Source of the DNA: Pseudomonas fulva
GTDB lineage: Bacteria > Pseudomonadota > Gammaproteobacteria > Pseudomonadales > Pseudomonadaceae
Reading direction: 5' to 3'
Length of the DNA: 64,000 nucleotides
NCBI RefSeq assembly: GCF_023517795.1
Contig: NZ_CP082928.1
Location: 2,356,001-2,420,000, forward strand
Shown here: positions 1-8,418 of the stretch, one piece after another
Layout of the letters: every line of letters starts with the position of its first letter
Position numbering within the stretch: position 1 is the first letter of the stretch
Position numbers and translations under genes: made by a program
The notes under the pieces: generated by a model
Databases searched by the model: none
Told to the model about the DNA's origin: nothing
Seen by the model: the letters and a program-made list of their open reading frames with translations, nothing else

Positions 1-2
1 AG

Positions 3-437
3 CAAGCCTGCTTCTGGACGAGCCAGGGCGCATTGCCGTTCAGCCGATTACCGAAGGCACCCGCGACAGCCGATGTGGCGGCCGGCGGCCTCCTGCCGGA
101 CGGCCCACCGCCGCCTGCGCTGGTGTGGCGCAGTGCCGATGAGCCGATCTGCCTGATTCAGGATCAGCCTGAAGGCTGGAGCATCGGCTGGCGCTGGCAC
201 CCCAGCCAGCGCTTCGACCTGATGGCGGTCCAGCAATGGCTGGCGACCCTGCCCTGGCGACGCGCCAAGCTGGTGCTGCAAACCAACGCCGGCTGGCTGT
301 CGGCCAATGCCCTGGAGGGCCAGGTGCTGCACTGGCAGAACAGTGAGTGGCGCAAGGATTCACGGCTGGAATTGATCTTCGCCGGCGCCCAGGACGAGGC
401 GGCGTTGCAGGCGGGCATGGCGGCCTGTCGACTGTAG
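3..437 (+). CDS. CobW-family GTPase, C-terminal part (5' end outside window)
   Basis: The reading frame is open from base 3 and ends at the TAG at 435-437, so this is the 3' part of a longer gene that starts outside the window. The visible residues fit the C-terminal CobW domain of P47K/YjiA-type metallochaperone GTPases: a run beginning RRAKLVLQTNAGW, a tryptophan-rich stretch, then DSRLELIFAG. The nucleotide-binding half is not visible, so the metal or partner cannot be inferred. I recall a CobW protein close to an MFS carrier in P. aeruginosa (PA5532/PA5530), which fits. The stop codon coincides with the left end of a repeat element, so the last residues could have been altered by its insertion. 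Family call fairly good, specific role unknown. Confidence 0.7.
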   Translation, partial: QACFWTSQGALPFSRLPKAPATADVAAGGLLPDGPPPPALVWRSADEPICLIQDQPEGWSIGWRWHPSQRFDLMAVQQWLATLPWRRAKLVLQTNAGWLSANALEGQVLHWQNSEWRKDSRLELIFAGAQDEAALQAGMAACRL

Positions 438-652
438 GAGCCCGTTTACGATCTTTTTAGGCGATGTAAAGAGGCTGCTACAAGGCAAAAGCGGCCGCTC
501 CCAGCGTAGGGTGGACAACGCTCTTTTTGTCCACCATTGCGATCGCAGAGCGGTGGACGGGTAAAGCGTCGTCCACCCTACGAAAGGCCACTTGCGCCAC
601 TTTGCAGTCAGAGCGCTGAAGTCGAGCCGAAAGGTCGTGAACAGGCTCTAAG
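435..652. repeat. TIR-bounded palindromic element, copy 1 (about 218 bp)
   Basis: The left end reads GAGCCCGTTTACGATCTT and the right end AAGGTCGTGAACAGGCTC, imperfect inverted repeats of each other. The core at 505-582 is bounded by CGTAGGGTGGAC and its exact complement GTCCACCCTACG. Within the core are two hairpins, GGTGGACAA/TTGTCCACC and GGTGGACG/CGTCCACC. The core recurs almost unchanged at 14254-14329. A subterminal stretch around 477-496 (CTACAAGGCAAAAGCGGC) recurs in the copy at 56687. The element fills the space between the CobW and MFS genes and has no coding capacity. Confidence 0.8.
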
Positions 653-681
653 AGGGGCGCCGCTTAGGGCGCCCGATCATT

Positions 682-1986
682 TCAGTCCGTGGTGATCCGC
701 GAGTGGGTGCGGGTGTCCTTCATGGTGATGTACACCAGCAGCGAGCAGGCGATGCAGCCGGTCACGTACCAGTAGAAGCCGCTCTCCATGCCCACGCTCT
801 TGAACCACAGCGCCACGTACTCGGCGGTGCCGCCGAAGATCGACACGGTCAGCGCGTACGGCAGGCCGACGCCCAGGGCGCGGATTTCGGTGGGGAACAG
901 TTCGGCCTTCACCACCGCGTTGATCGAGGTGTAGCCGCTGACGATGATCAGCGCCGCCATGATCAGGAAGAACGCCCCCCACCAGCTCTGCACGGTGTGC
1001 AGGGTGGTCAGGATCGGGTAGGTGAACAGCGTGCCCAGTACCCCGAAGGCGATCAGGATCGGACGCCGGCCGATCTTGTCGGACAGCGCGCCGACCAGCG
1101 GCTGCAGCAGCATGAACAGGAACAGCGTGGCGGCCGAGATCATGGTCGAGTCGTTCTTGCTCATGCCCACGGTGTTGACCAGGTACTTCTGCATGTAGGT
1201 GGTGTAGGTGTAGAAGGCCAGGGTGCCGCCCATGGTCAGGCCGACCACGGTGAGCAGCTCCTTGGGGTGGCGCAGCAGGGTGCGCATGATGTTTTCCTTC
1301 GGCGCCTCGGTCTTCTTGAACGAGTCGGTTTCTTCCATGCCGCGACGCAGGTACATGGCCACTACCGCGCACAGTGCACCGATCACGAAGGGTACGCGCC
1401 AGCCCCAGGTTTCCAGCTGTTCGACGGTCAGGGTCTGCTGCAGGATGATCAGCACCGCCAGGGCGATGAGCTGGCCGGAGATCAGCGTCACGTACTGGAA
1501 GCTGGAGAAGAAGCCGCGGCGTTCCTTGGAGGCCATCTCCGACAGATAGGTGGCCGAGGTGCCGTATTCGCCGCCGACCGACAGGCCCTGCAGCAGGCGC
1601 GCGACCACCAGCAACACCGGCGCGGCGACGCCGATGGTTTCGTAGCTGGGGGTCAGGGCGATGATCAGCGAGCCGAAGCACATCAGCAGCACCGAGGCCA
1701 GCAGCGCCGCCTTGCGGCCCTTGCGGTCGGCATAGATACCCATCAGCCAGCCGCCGATCGGGCGCATCAGGAAGCCCACGGCGAAGATCGCGGCGGTATT
1801 GAGCAGTTGGGCGGTCAGGTCGCCTTGCGGGAAGAAGGCCTTGGCGAAGTACAGGGAGAAGGCGGCGTAGACGTACCAGTCGTACCACTCGACCAGATTG
1901 CCGACGGAGCCGCTGAAAATCGATTTGATGCGCTGGGACGTGGTGCGCGTAGGCGCAGAGGCAGACAGCGTGCTGGTGCTTTCCAT
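682..1986 (-). CDS. MFS 2-oxoglutarate/dicarboxylate:proton symporter (KgtP/PcaT-like)
   Basis: This 434-residue carrier belongs to the metabolite:H+ symporter branch of the major facilitator superfamily. Visible family marks are the N-terminal NLVEWYDWYVYAAFS helix, the loop motif GIYADRKGRKAAL between TM2 and TM3, and RLLQGLSVGGEYG in TM4. About 12 membrane segments are expected, so it acts in the inner membrane. I chose the ATG giving MESTSTLSA; an upstream in-frame extension would run across the sigma54 promoter at 2048-2063. The neighbouring sensor kinase and sigma54 activator suggest induction by its own substrate, as I recall for the P. aeruginosa MifSR-controlled 2-oxoglutarate carrier. 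Substrate is inferred: 2-oxoglutarate or another C4/C5 dicarboxylate. Confidence 0.85.
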   Translation of the reverse strand: MESTSTLSASAPTRTTSQRIKSIFSGSVGNLVEWYDWYVYAAFSLYFAKAFFPQGDLTAQLLNTAAIFAVGFLMRPIGGWLMGIYADRKGRKAALLASVLLMCFGSLIIALTPSYETIGVAAPVLLVVARLLQGLSVGGEYGTSATYLSEMASKERRGFFSSFQYVTLISGQLIALAVLIILQQTLTVEQLETWGWRVPFVIGALCAVVAMYLRRGMEETDSFKKTEAPKENIMRTLLRHPKELLTVVGLTMGGTLAFYTYTTYMQKYLVNTVGMSKNDSTMISAATLFLFMLLQPLVGALSDKIGRRPILIAFGVLGTLFTYPILTTLHTVQSWWGAFFLIMAALIIVSGYTSINAVVKAELFPTEIRALGVGLPYALTVSIFGGTAEYVALWFKSVGMESGFYWYVTGCIACSLLVYITMKDTRTHSRITTD

Positions 1987-2047
1987 CAGGGGGACCTCGA
2001 TATCGTCATTATTCTTGTACGCCGGAGATGGCGCTGGCAGGGCCCAT

Positions 2048-2063
2048 TGCAGGGGCTGTGCCA
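2048..2063 (-). promoter_or_regulatory. sigma54 (RpoN) promoter for the MFS carrier
   Basis: On the minus strand this reads TGGCACAGCCCCTGCA. The GG of the -24 element and the GC of the -12 element are separated by exactly 10 bases, as RpoN requires, and only two positions differ from TGGCACGnnnnTTGCA. It would start transcription about 50 nt upstream of the carrier's ATG at 1986. A sigma54-type activator is encoded immediately upstream, which supports the call. A second perfect -24 box (TGGCACG, 2078-2084) lacks a proper -12 partner. Confidence 0.7.
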
Positions 2064-2126
2064 GGAGACAAAACCCCCGTGCCATGGGGCTTTCGGCGAG
2101 ATCGGGTGGTGCCGGGCTGGCAAGAA

Positions 2127-2155
2127 TCCGCTAGGGCGCTCAGGGTGCTAGCGGA
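2127..2155. promoter_or_regulatory. Inverted repeat: candidate enhancer for the sigma54 activator, or terminator of its gene
   Basis: TCCGCTAG (2127-2134) and CTAGCGGA (2148-2155) form a perfect 8-bp inverted repeat with a 13-base spacer, 64-107 bp upstream of the sigma54 promoter. That is a usual distance for an upstream activator site. It also lies 18 bases beyond the stop of the response regulator gene and is followed on that strand by TTCTTG, so it could instead be a weak terminator. The two roles are not exclusive. Confidence 0.45.
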
Positions 2156-2172
2156 AACTTGCCAGGCGCGCC

Positions 2173-3522
2173 TCAGCTGGCAGGTTGCTGCTCGCTGTCG
2201 AGAAAGTCGGTACGCAGCAGGCCATGGCGCTGCATCTTTTCGTTCAAGGTCCGGCGCGGCAGCTGCAGCAGTTCCGTCACCCGCTTCATGTCGCCGTGGC
2301 AACTGGCCAGGGCCTCGCGCAGGCACTGCGCCTCGAAGGCCTCCATGCGTGCGCTGAGGGAGTTATCCACAGTAACCGATTGGCTGGCCGAGGCGGGCAG
2401 TGCCAGTACGTGGCGTTCGGCAGCGTTGACCAGCTCGCGCACGTTGCCCGGCCAATCATGGGCCAGCAGCTGGGCCAGCAGCGCTGGAGTGATTGGCGGC
2501 AGCGGCCGCTCGAAGCGCTCGGCGATCTGCCGGGCGTGGTGCTCGAACAGCAGCGGCACGTCCTCACGGTGTTCGCGCAACGCCGGCAACTGCAGCTCGG
2601 CGACGTTGAGGCGGTAGAGCAGATCCTGGCGGAAGCTGCCCTCGCGCACCCGTTCGTGCAGGTCCGGCTTGGTGGCGGTGACCACCCGCAAATCGAGGCT
2701 GATCACCTGGTTGGAACCGAGCCGTTCCAGCTGGCGCTCCTGCAGCACGCGCAAGAGTTTGACCTGCTGGCCCAGGGGCATGCTTTCGATCTCGTCGAGA
2801 AACAGGGTGCCGCCGTCGGCGTGTTCGATCTTGCCGATGCGTTTGCCCTGGGCCCCGGTAAAGGCGCCGCTTTCGTGGCCGAACAGCTCGCTCTCGAACA
2901 GGTTCTCCGGGATCGCCGCGCAGTTCAGCGCCACGAAGGGGCCCTTGGCGCGCGGGCCGAAGTCGTGCAGGCAGCGGGCGACCAGCTCCTTGCCGCTGCC
3001 GGTCTCGCCGCGCATCAGTACGTTGGCCGGCGTGTGCGCCAGTTCCAGCACCTGGCGGCGCAACTGCACCATGGTGGCGGACGAGCCGAGCAGGCGCCCG
3101 GCGAGTTCGTCCTTGTGCTCGACCTGCTGGCGCAGCTGGCGGTTCTCCCGGGTCAGCTGGCGCTTCTCCAGGGCGCGGCGCAGGCTGCCGAGCAGGCGCT
3201 CGGGGGTGAAGGGTTTCTCGATGAAGTCGTAGGCGCCCAGGCGCATGGCCTCCACCGCCTGGGGCACGTCGCCGTGGGCCGAGACCAGCATGAACGGCAG
3301 CTCGGGGTCGCGGGCCTGCACCTGTTCGAGCAGCGCCATGCCGTCCATGCCCGGCATGCGCAGGTCGCTGATCACCACGCCGGGGTAATCCTCGGGCAGG
3401 CGCTCCAGGCATTCGCGGCCGCTGGCGCACAGGTGTACCTCGAAGCCTGAGCGCTCCAGCCACTGCTGTACGGCGTCGCGGATCGGCGCCTCGTCGTCGA
3501 CGAATATCACGCTGGGTTTCAT
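2173..3522 (-). CDS. sigma54-dependent response regulator (MifR/DctD-like)
   Basis: The 449-residue protein has the three NtrC-type parts. The receiver has an acidic pair at D9-D10, a phosphoacceptor D53 in VISDLRMPG and K103. The AAA+ domain has Walker A GETGSGKE near 172-179, GAFTGA at 219-224 for contacting sigma54, and Walker B GGTLFLDEIE. A short Fis-type HTH follows near 410-440 (LQLPRRTLNEKM). It should open sigma54 promoters once phosphorylated by the kinase whose gene overlaps its start (TCAT at 3519-3522). The nearest target is the carrier at 682-1986. Whether it is orthologous to MifR (2-oxoglutarate) or DctD (C4-dicarboxylates) cannot be settled from sequence alone; the carrier next to it favours MifR-like. 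Confidence 0.85.
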   Translation of the reverse strand: MKPSVIFVDDEAPIRDAVQQWLERSGFEVHLCASGRECLERLPEDYPGVVISDLRMPGMDGMALLEQVQARDPELPFMLVSAHGDVPQAVEAMRLGAYDFIEKPFTPERLLGSLRRALEKRQLTRENRQLRQQVEHKDELAGRLLGSSATMVQLRRQVLELAHTPANVLMRGETGSGKELVARCLHDFGPRAKGPFVALNCAAIPENLFESELFGHESGAFTGAQGKRIGKIEHADGGTLFLDEIESMPLGQQVKLLRVLQERQLERLGSNQVISLDLRVVTATKPDLHERVREGSFRQDLLYRLNVAELQLPALREHREDVPLLFEHHARQIAERFERPLPPITPALLAQLLAHDWPGNVRELVNAAERHVLALPASASQSVTVDNSLSARMEAFEAQCLREALASCHGDMKRVTELLQLPRRTLNEKMQRHGLLRTDFLDSEQQPAS

Positions 3523-5285
3523 GGCAGCTCCTGGGGGGCGGTGGCGGCCGGCAGGCGCAGGGTGAAGCGTGCGCCGCCTCCTGGGCGGTTGGCAGCCTGC
3601 AGGTCGCCGTCCAGCTCGCGGACGATGGCGTAGGACACCGCGAGACCAAGGCCAAGGCCGTCGCCCACCGGTTTGGTGGTGAAGAAGGGGTCGAACAGAT
3701 GGGGCAGGGCCTCGGCGGCGATACCGCTGCCGATGTCGTCGATATGCAGCAGCCAGTGCCCGTCAACCAGCAGCAACTCGATGATCAGGTGCGGCGCAGG
3801 CTGATTGTGCATGGCATCCAGTGCATTGCGGATCAGATTGACCAGCACCTGCTCCAGGCGGATTGCATCACCAGCCACCCAGGCCGGTTGCTCGGGCGTA
3901 CGCTGAATCGTTACCTCGACATCGCGCAGGCGCGGCTCCAGCAACTGCAGGGCCTTGTCGAGCACGGCGCCCAGCTCCAGGGTTTCGCGCAGGCCGCCGG
4001 GGCTCTTGCGGGCGTAGGTCTTGAGGTGGCCGGCCAGCGCCGCCATGCGCTGCAGCAGTTCCTCGTGGCGCACCAGCGACTGGCGCGCCTCCTCCAGTTC
4101 ACCATCGGCGAGGATCATCCGCAGGGTGCCGAGATGCACCTGCAGGGCGGTGAGCGGCTGGTTGATCTCGTGGGCCAGCGCCGCCGACATCTGCCCCAGG
4201 GCCGCCAGCTTGGCGGCTTGTACCAGGCCATCCTGGGCGGTGCGCAAGGCGGCGGTACGCTGTTCGACAAGGGCCTGCAGTTCGTCGGCGGTGCGTTGGC
4301 GCAGACGGGCGATGCGCCAGCGCTGGTGCAGCACCAGGCCCAGCAGAAACAGCGCCAGCCAGGCGCCGCCCGCGGCCAGGGCCGCGGTGTAGCTGCTGCC
4401 GGCCAGGCTGCGGGTATCGAGCAGCAGGTGCAGGGTCCAGCCCTCGCTGGCCAGCTCGCGGGTTTCCCACAGGTAATCACCGGCCAGCTCGCGGTCGGTG
4501 ACACGCACCAGGCGGCCATCATCGGCCAGGGCCTGGCGCTGTCGATAATGCAGGGGCGCCAGCGGCTTCTTGTCATACTGGCGGGTGGCGGCCAGGGTTT
4601 CACGCGTGGCCGCGGAAATCGGGCGCAGCTCGCGGTAGCGCCAGGCCGGGCGGTTGGCGATGAAGGTGATGCCCTGGTGGTCGCTGACCAGCAGCACGTG
4701 GGGGCTCTGGCTCCAGGCCTGCTCGATGCCGGGAAATTCCAGCTTGACCACCACGGTGCCGAGAAACCGCCCGCTGCCGTCGCGCACCGCGTGGGACAGG
4801 AAATAGCCGGAAATGCCGCTGGTCACGCCCACGGCATAGAAGCGCCCGGTGTCGTGTTCGCGGGCTTCGCTGAAGTAGGGGCGGAAGCTGTAGTCGTGGC
4901 CCACATAGCTGGTCGGCAGGCGCCAGTTGCTGGCCGCCACGCCCAGGCCATCGGCGTTCATCACCTGCAGCGTGGAGGAGTGGGCCGCGGTGTTGATGGC
5001 TTCGAGCTTGATGTTCAGGCGGTGTTGCAGCCTCGGGGTGAGCGGGCTCTGCAGCGCCTCGGTGAGCTCCGGGTCGAGCGCCAGCACGGCAGGCAGGGCG
5101 CGGTAGCGGTCGATCAGGGTCTGCAGCGTGCCGGCGTAGGCCGCCAGTTGCTCCTGCGCCTGGCTGCCGGCTTCGGCGAGGCGCTGGCGCTCGGCCTGGC
5201 GTTCGGCCAGGTAGGCGGACAGGCACAGGCCGGCCAGCAACAGGGCAGTCAGCAGGGCGATGCGCAGGGAGCGGGATGACTTCAA
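3519..5285 (-). CDS. Membrane sensor histidine kinase (MifS/DctB-like)
   Basis: The 588-residue kinase has TM1 at about 9-26, a periplasmic region to about 295 that looks like a double-PAS (dCache) sensor with DYSFRPYF and GRFYAVGVTSG motifs, and TM2 near 298-320. A short coiled region follows, then the dimerisation domain with phosphoacceptor H372 in ALAHEINQPL, and an HATPase domain with NLIRNALDA, DIGSGI and GLGLGLAVSY. This is the DctB-type plan for sensing carboxylates outside the inner membrane. The start codon is TTG: a TGA lies in frame three codons upstream and no ATG occurs near the N-terminus, so translation may be inefficient. It is coupled to the regulator gene by an ATGA overlap. 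Confidence 0.85.
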   Translation of the reverse strand: MKSSRSLRIALLTALLLAGLCLSAYLAERQAERQRLAEAGSQAQEQLAAYAGTLQTLIDRYRALPAVLALDPELTEALQSPLTPRLQHRLNIKLEAINTAAHSSTLQVMNADGLGVAASNWRLPTSYVGHDYSFRPYFSEAREHDTGRFYAVGVTSGISGYFLSHAVRDGSGRFLGTVVVKLEFPGIEQAWSQSPHVLLVSDHQGITFIANRPAWRYRELRPISAATRETLAATRQYDKKPLAPLHYRQRQALADDGRLVRVTDRELAGDYLWETRELASEGWTLHLLLDTRSLAGSSYTAALAAGGAWLALFLLGLVLHQRWRIARLRQRTADELQALVEQRTAALRTAQDGLVQAAKLAALGQMSAALAHEINQPLTALQVHLGTLRMILADGELEEARQSLVRHEELLQRMAALAGHLKTYARKSPGGLRETLELGAVLDKALQLLEPRLRDVEVTIQRTPEQPAWVAGDAIRLEQVLVNLIRNALDAMHNQPAPHLIIELLLVDGHWLLHIDDIGSGIAAEALPHLFDPFFTTKPVGDGLGLGLAVSYAIVRELDGDLQAANRPGGGARFTLRLPAATAPQELP

Positions 5286-5340
5286 CGCGGGTCAGCCAGG
5301 GCAGGTGGGGCGGCCGACGATAGCACAGACCCTGGGCCGA

Positions 5341-5775
5341 TCAGTCCCGTGAAGCGGGGTGGTCGCGACGCCATTGCTGCAGCTCGATCACCTGGCCGGT
5401 CTTGCGGGGCGCCGCTGGCACGGCGGCTTCGACTACCGGTGGCAGGGCCTCTGGCGGCTCGCGAAAGGGGTAGGGATCGAGCTCGATGGTGCCCACGTGA
5501 GCACCGAACATGACGATGCGCCCGGCATGACGCTGCTCGCCGGTCACCGTGAATTCGAACCCGTAGATCCGCGCGAAACGGCGGTTGCCCCGGCCATCGC
5601 GCACCAGGCCGAAGCGCTGGAAGGCCACGTTGCCGTCGAGCAGCTCGATATCCAGCTTGGCGCAGTGCTGCTTGACCCGCGTCAGCGCCCGCTCGCGGAT
5701 GCCGTGGCCGTGCCACAGCCAGGCCGCGCCGGCGGCGAGCAGCATCAGGATGAACAGGTTGCCGAGGGTCAGCAT
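5341..5775 (-). CDS. DUF3301 membrane-anchored protein
   Basis: This 144-residue protein begins with one hydrophobic helix (MLTLGNLFILMLLAAGAAWL) followed by a basic WHGHGIRERAL stretch. A compact domain follows with CAKLDIELLDGNVAFQRFG and YGFEFTVTGEQRHAGRI, the pattern of the DUF3301 family. The C-terminus is proline- and glutamine-rich. The chosen ATG lets the hydrophobic helix start the protein; a longer frame to 5820 adds only a poor N-terminus. It is probably anchored in the inner membrane with the domain in the cytoplasm. No function is known to me for this family. Confidence 0.7.
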   Translation of the reverse strand: MLTLGNLFILMLLAAGAAWLWHGHGIRERALTRVKQHCAKLDIELLDGNVAFQRFGLVRDGRGNRRFARIYGFEFTVTGEQRHAGRIVMFGAHVGTIELDPYPFREPPEALPPVVEAAVPAAPRKTGQVIELQQWRRDHPASRD

Positions 5776-5874
5776 GGCAGGCGAACTCGTGACGAAGAGC
5801 GCCCAGCTTACCCGATCCACGGTGACAGTTGCCGCCGTGAGTCGGTGTCAGGTCCGCTCTCCGTTGCCGGTGCG

Positions 5875-7599
5875 TCAGCTGGCCAGGCCATGGGGGCTGA
5901 TCGGCAGCGGCGTGACCGGCGCGGGCGCCTGCAGGCCGAGACGCTCGAACATCACCCGGGCGATTTCCCGCTCGCCCATCACCACCAGGTCGGCTTCGTG
6001 GGTCTGCAGATAGTCGACCTCATCATCGAAGTGGGCACGGGCGATGATGTCCAGATCGGCATTGGCCTGGCGGCCGTGAATGGCGATCTGCCCGGCTTCC
6101 AGGCTGTTGGGAATGGCGATCATCAGCCAGCGCGCCGAGGTGACGTTGGCCAGCTCCAGCACGTGGGTGCTGGCGGCATTGCCGAGTACCACGCTGAAAC
6201 CTTCCTCGCGCAGTTCCTGGGCGCGGGTGCGGTTGTCGTCGATGATCACCAGCGGCACGCCTTCCTCGCGCAGGCGGCGGCTGATACGGCTGCCCACCCG
6301 GCCATGGCCGATGAGAATGGCGTGGCCGGTCTCGGTGATCGGGTGCAGGTCGTGGTCTTCGTCCGGCTCCACGGTGACCTGGTCGGCCGGCGTGGTGTTC
6401 TCGCGGCGGTCCAGCCAGGGCTGCAGGCGGTCGATGACCAGAAACAGCAGCGGGTTGCAGAGGATCGACAGGATCGCGCCGGCCAGCACCAGGTCGCGCG
6501 CCGCTTCCGGTACCAGGTCGAGGCCGATGCCCAGGCCAATGAGGATGAACGAGAACTCACCGATCTGCGCCAGGCTCACCGAAATGGTCAGGGCGGTGCT
6601 CAGCGGCTTGCGGAAGGCCAGCACGATGAGCATCGCCGCCAGCGACTTGCCGAGCACGATGACCAGGAAGGTGCCGAGCACCAGCAGCGGCTGCTCGAGC
6701 AGGATCGCCGGGTTGAACAGCATGCCCACCGATACGAAGAACAGCACCGCGAAGGCGTCGCGCAGCGGCAGCGAATCCTCGGCGGCCTTGTGGCTGTACT
6801 CCGACTCGTTGAGGATCATCCCGGCGAAGAAGGCGCCGAGGGCGAAGGACACGCCGAACAGCTGCGCCGAGCCGTAGGCGATGCCCATGGCGATGGCCAG
6901 CACGGCAAGGGTGAACAGCTCCCGCGAACCGGTGCCGGCGCTGCGCTCCAGCAGCCAGGGAATGACCCGGCGGCCGACCACGACCATCAGCACCACGAAG
7001 GCGCTGACCTTGCCAAGGGTGATCAGCAACTGCATGCCGATGCTGTTGGAACCGTCGCCCTGGGGAATGCCGCCGAGCACACCGGACAGCGCCGGCAGGA
7101 GCACCAGGGCCAGGACCATCACCAGGTCCTCGACGATCAGCCAGCCGACGGCGATCTTGCCGCGCCGGGTGTCGATCAACTGGCGTTCTTCCAGGGCGCG
7201 CAGCAGCACCACGGTGCTGGCCACCGACAGCGCCAGGCCGAATACCAGGCCGGCGCCCCAACCCCAGCCCATCGCCCAGGCCAGGCCCATGCCCATCAGC
7301 GTGGCCACGGCGATCTGCACCACGGCGCCGGGGATGGCGATGTGTTTGACCGACATCAGGTCTTTGAGGGAGAAGTGCAGGCCCACGCCGAACATCAGCA
7401 GGATCACGCCGATCTCGGAGATTTCGTGGGACAGCTCCTTGTCGGCAACGAAACCGGGGGTGAAGGGGCCGACGATCACTCCGGCCAGCAGGTAGCCTAC
7501 CAGTGGCGACAGGCGCAGGCGGTTGGCCAGGCTGCCAAACAGGTAGGCCAGCACGAAGCCGGCAGCGATCGTCGCAATCAGGGGGGTGTGATGCGGCAT
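5875..7599 (-). CDS. ybaL: YbaL-type CPA2 cation/proton antiporter with TrkA-N domain
   Basis: The 574-residue protein has about 12 membrane segments typical of CPA2 (Kef-type) antiporters, with LSPLVGYLLAGVIVGP, GVGLHFSLKDL, VGWLIVEDLVMVLAL and LAQIGEFSFILIGLG. A cytoplasmic TrkA-N (Rossmann) domain starts near residue 420, with the nucleotide-binding loop GHGRVGSRISRRL. It should exchange K+ or Na+ for protons at the inner membrane, gated by bound nucleotide. The ATG at 7599 was chosen because AAGGAG lies just upstream of it, whereas longer versions lack a site. An AT-rich inverted repeat at 7691-7743 lies in its promoter region. Confidence 0.85.
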   Translation of the reverse strand: MPHHTPLIATIAAGFVLAYLFGSLANRLRLSPLVGYLLAGVIVGPFTPGFVADKELSHEISEIGVILLMFGVGLHFSLKDLMSVKHIAIPGAVVQIAVATLMGMGLAWAMGWGWGAGLVFGLALSVASTVVLLRALEERQLIDTRRGKIAVGWLIVEDLVMVLALVLLPALSGVLGGIPQGDGSNSIGMQLLITLGKVSAFVVLMVVVGRRVIPWLLERSAGTGSRELFTLAVLAIAMGIAYGSAQLFGVSFALGAFFAGMILNESEYSHKAAEDSLPLRDAFAVLFFVSVGMLFNPAILLEQPLLVLGTFLVIVLGKSLAAMLIVLAFRKPLSTALTISVSLAQIGEFSFILIGLGIGLDLVPEAARDLVLAGAILSILCNPLLFLVIDRLQPWLDRRENTTPADQVTVEPDEDHDLHPITETGHAILIGHGRVGSRISRRLREEGVPLVIIDDNRTRAQELREEGFSVVLGNAASTHVLELANVTSARWLMIAIPNSLEAGQIAIHGRQANADLDIIARAHFDDEVDYLQTHEADLVVMGEREIARVMFERLGLQAPAPVTPLPISPHGLAS

Positions 7600-7690
7600 G
7601 CGGTCTCCTTGGTGAAGAGGGCCTGGCATGCCTGCGCGGCAGCGGATACCGCGCAGAACAGCGTAACGGCCAGGGTCGGATTGCCCGACC

Positions 7691-7743
7691 ATAAAGACCA
7701 ATATTTTATATTAAAATACTACTTATAACTAAAAGGTCTTTAT
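7691..7743. promoter_or_regulatory. AT-rich region framed by a 9-bp inverted repeat, upstream of ybaL
   Basis: ATAAAGACC (7691-7699) and GGTCTTTAT (7735-7743) are perfect complements around a 35-base, very AT-rich centre (ATATTTTATATTAAAATACT and more), unlike the GC-rich surroundings. It lies between the thioesterase stop and the ybaL start. The spacing suggests a promoter framed by two operator half-sites or a curved region; I cannot name a regulator. Confidence 0.5.
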
Positions 7744-7784
7744 ACAAGATGTGTCGATTACCATGGCCGGTGCTGTGAGCCGCG

Positions 7785-8267
7785 TCACGCCTCGCCTTTG
7801 AGGGCACGGTAACGGTTCTCCAGCTCCTGGCGGATCTCCCGGCGTTGACGGCCCTGCTCGAAACGCCGCCGCTCCTCGGCGCTCTGCGGTTGACGAGGCG
7901 GCACTTCGGTGGATTTGCCGTGCTCGTCGACCGCCACCATGGTGAAGAAGCAGCTGTTGGTATGACGCACCGATCGTTCGCGGATGTTCTCGGTGATCAC
8001 CTTGATGCCGACTTCCATGGAGGTGCGACCGGTGTAGTTGACCGAGGCCAGGAAGGTGACCAGCTCACCGACGTGTACCGGCTCGCGGAAGGTCACCTGG
8101 TCCACCGACAGGGTGACCACGTAGCGACCGGCGTAACGGCTGGCGCAGGCGTAAGCCACTTCGTCGAGGTACTTGAGCAGGGTGCCGCCGTGTACATTGC
8201 CGGAAAAGTTGGCCATGTCCGGGGTCATCAGGACGGTCATCGTCAGTTGTGCGTTGCCGGGTTCCAT
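7785..8267 (-). CDS. Hotdog-fold acyl-CoA thioesterase (YciA/BFIT type)
   Basis: The 160-residue protein is one hotdog domain. It has the FSGNVHGGTLLKYLDEVAY segment, in which the conserved N/H/GG and D are those used by YciA-type thioesterases, followed by VTLSVDQVTFREPVHVGELV and a charged C-terminal tail (about 130-160). It should hydrolyse acyl-CoA in the cytoplasm; chain-length preference cannot be read from sequence. The gene stands alone, with the ybaL promoter region downstream and a divergent secreted-protein gene upstream. Confidence 0.8.
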   Translation of the reverse strand: MEPGNAQLTMTVLMTPDMANFSGNVHGGTLLKYLDEVAYACASRYAGRYVVTLSVDQVTFREPVHVGELVTFLASVNYTGRTSMEVGIKVITENIRERSVRHTNSCFFTMVAVDEHGKSTEVPPRQPQSAEERRRFEQGRQRREIRQELENRYRALKGEA

Positions 8268-8418
8268 AGGGTCTCGCTCATCGGGTGGCTGGGGCGTGAT
8301 TGTCGGCCGTCTGCGCGGCCCTGGCTGGTCGATTGTGTCTATGCGGTCGATTGCTGCAACGTATGTACCGGCATTTCACTCCTAGAGCCATAGTCTCTCA
8401 CTCAATCAGGACGATCCC

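Noticed and set aside
2078..2084. Second TGGCACG box as an alternative sigma54 promoter
   Set aside because: The -12 position reads TT instead of GC; the box at 2048-2063 has both elements with correct spacing.
703..2151. Long plus-strand open frame opposite the MFS carrier gene
   Set aside because: Its product is H/Q/G/R-rich with no motif. It is the antisense shadow of a clear membrane carrier in GC-rich DNA.
5359..7728. 789-codon plus-strand open frame opposite the DUF3301 and ybaL genes
   Set aside because: It crosses two real genes and the gap between them, and has the low-complexity Q/H/G composition of antisense translation.
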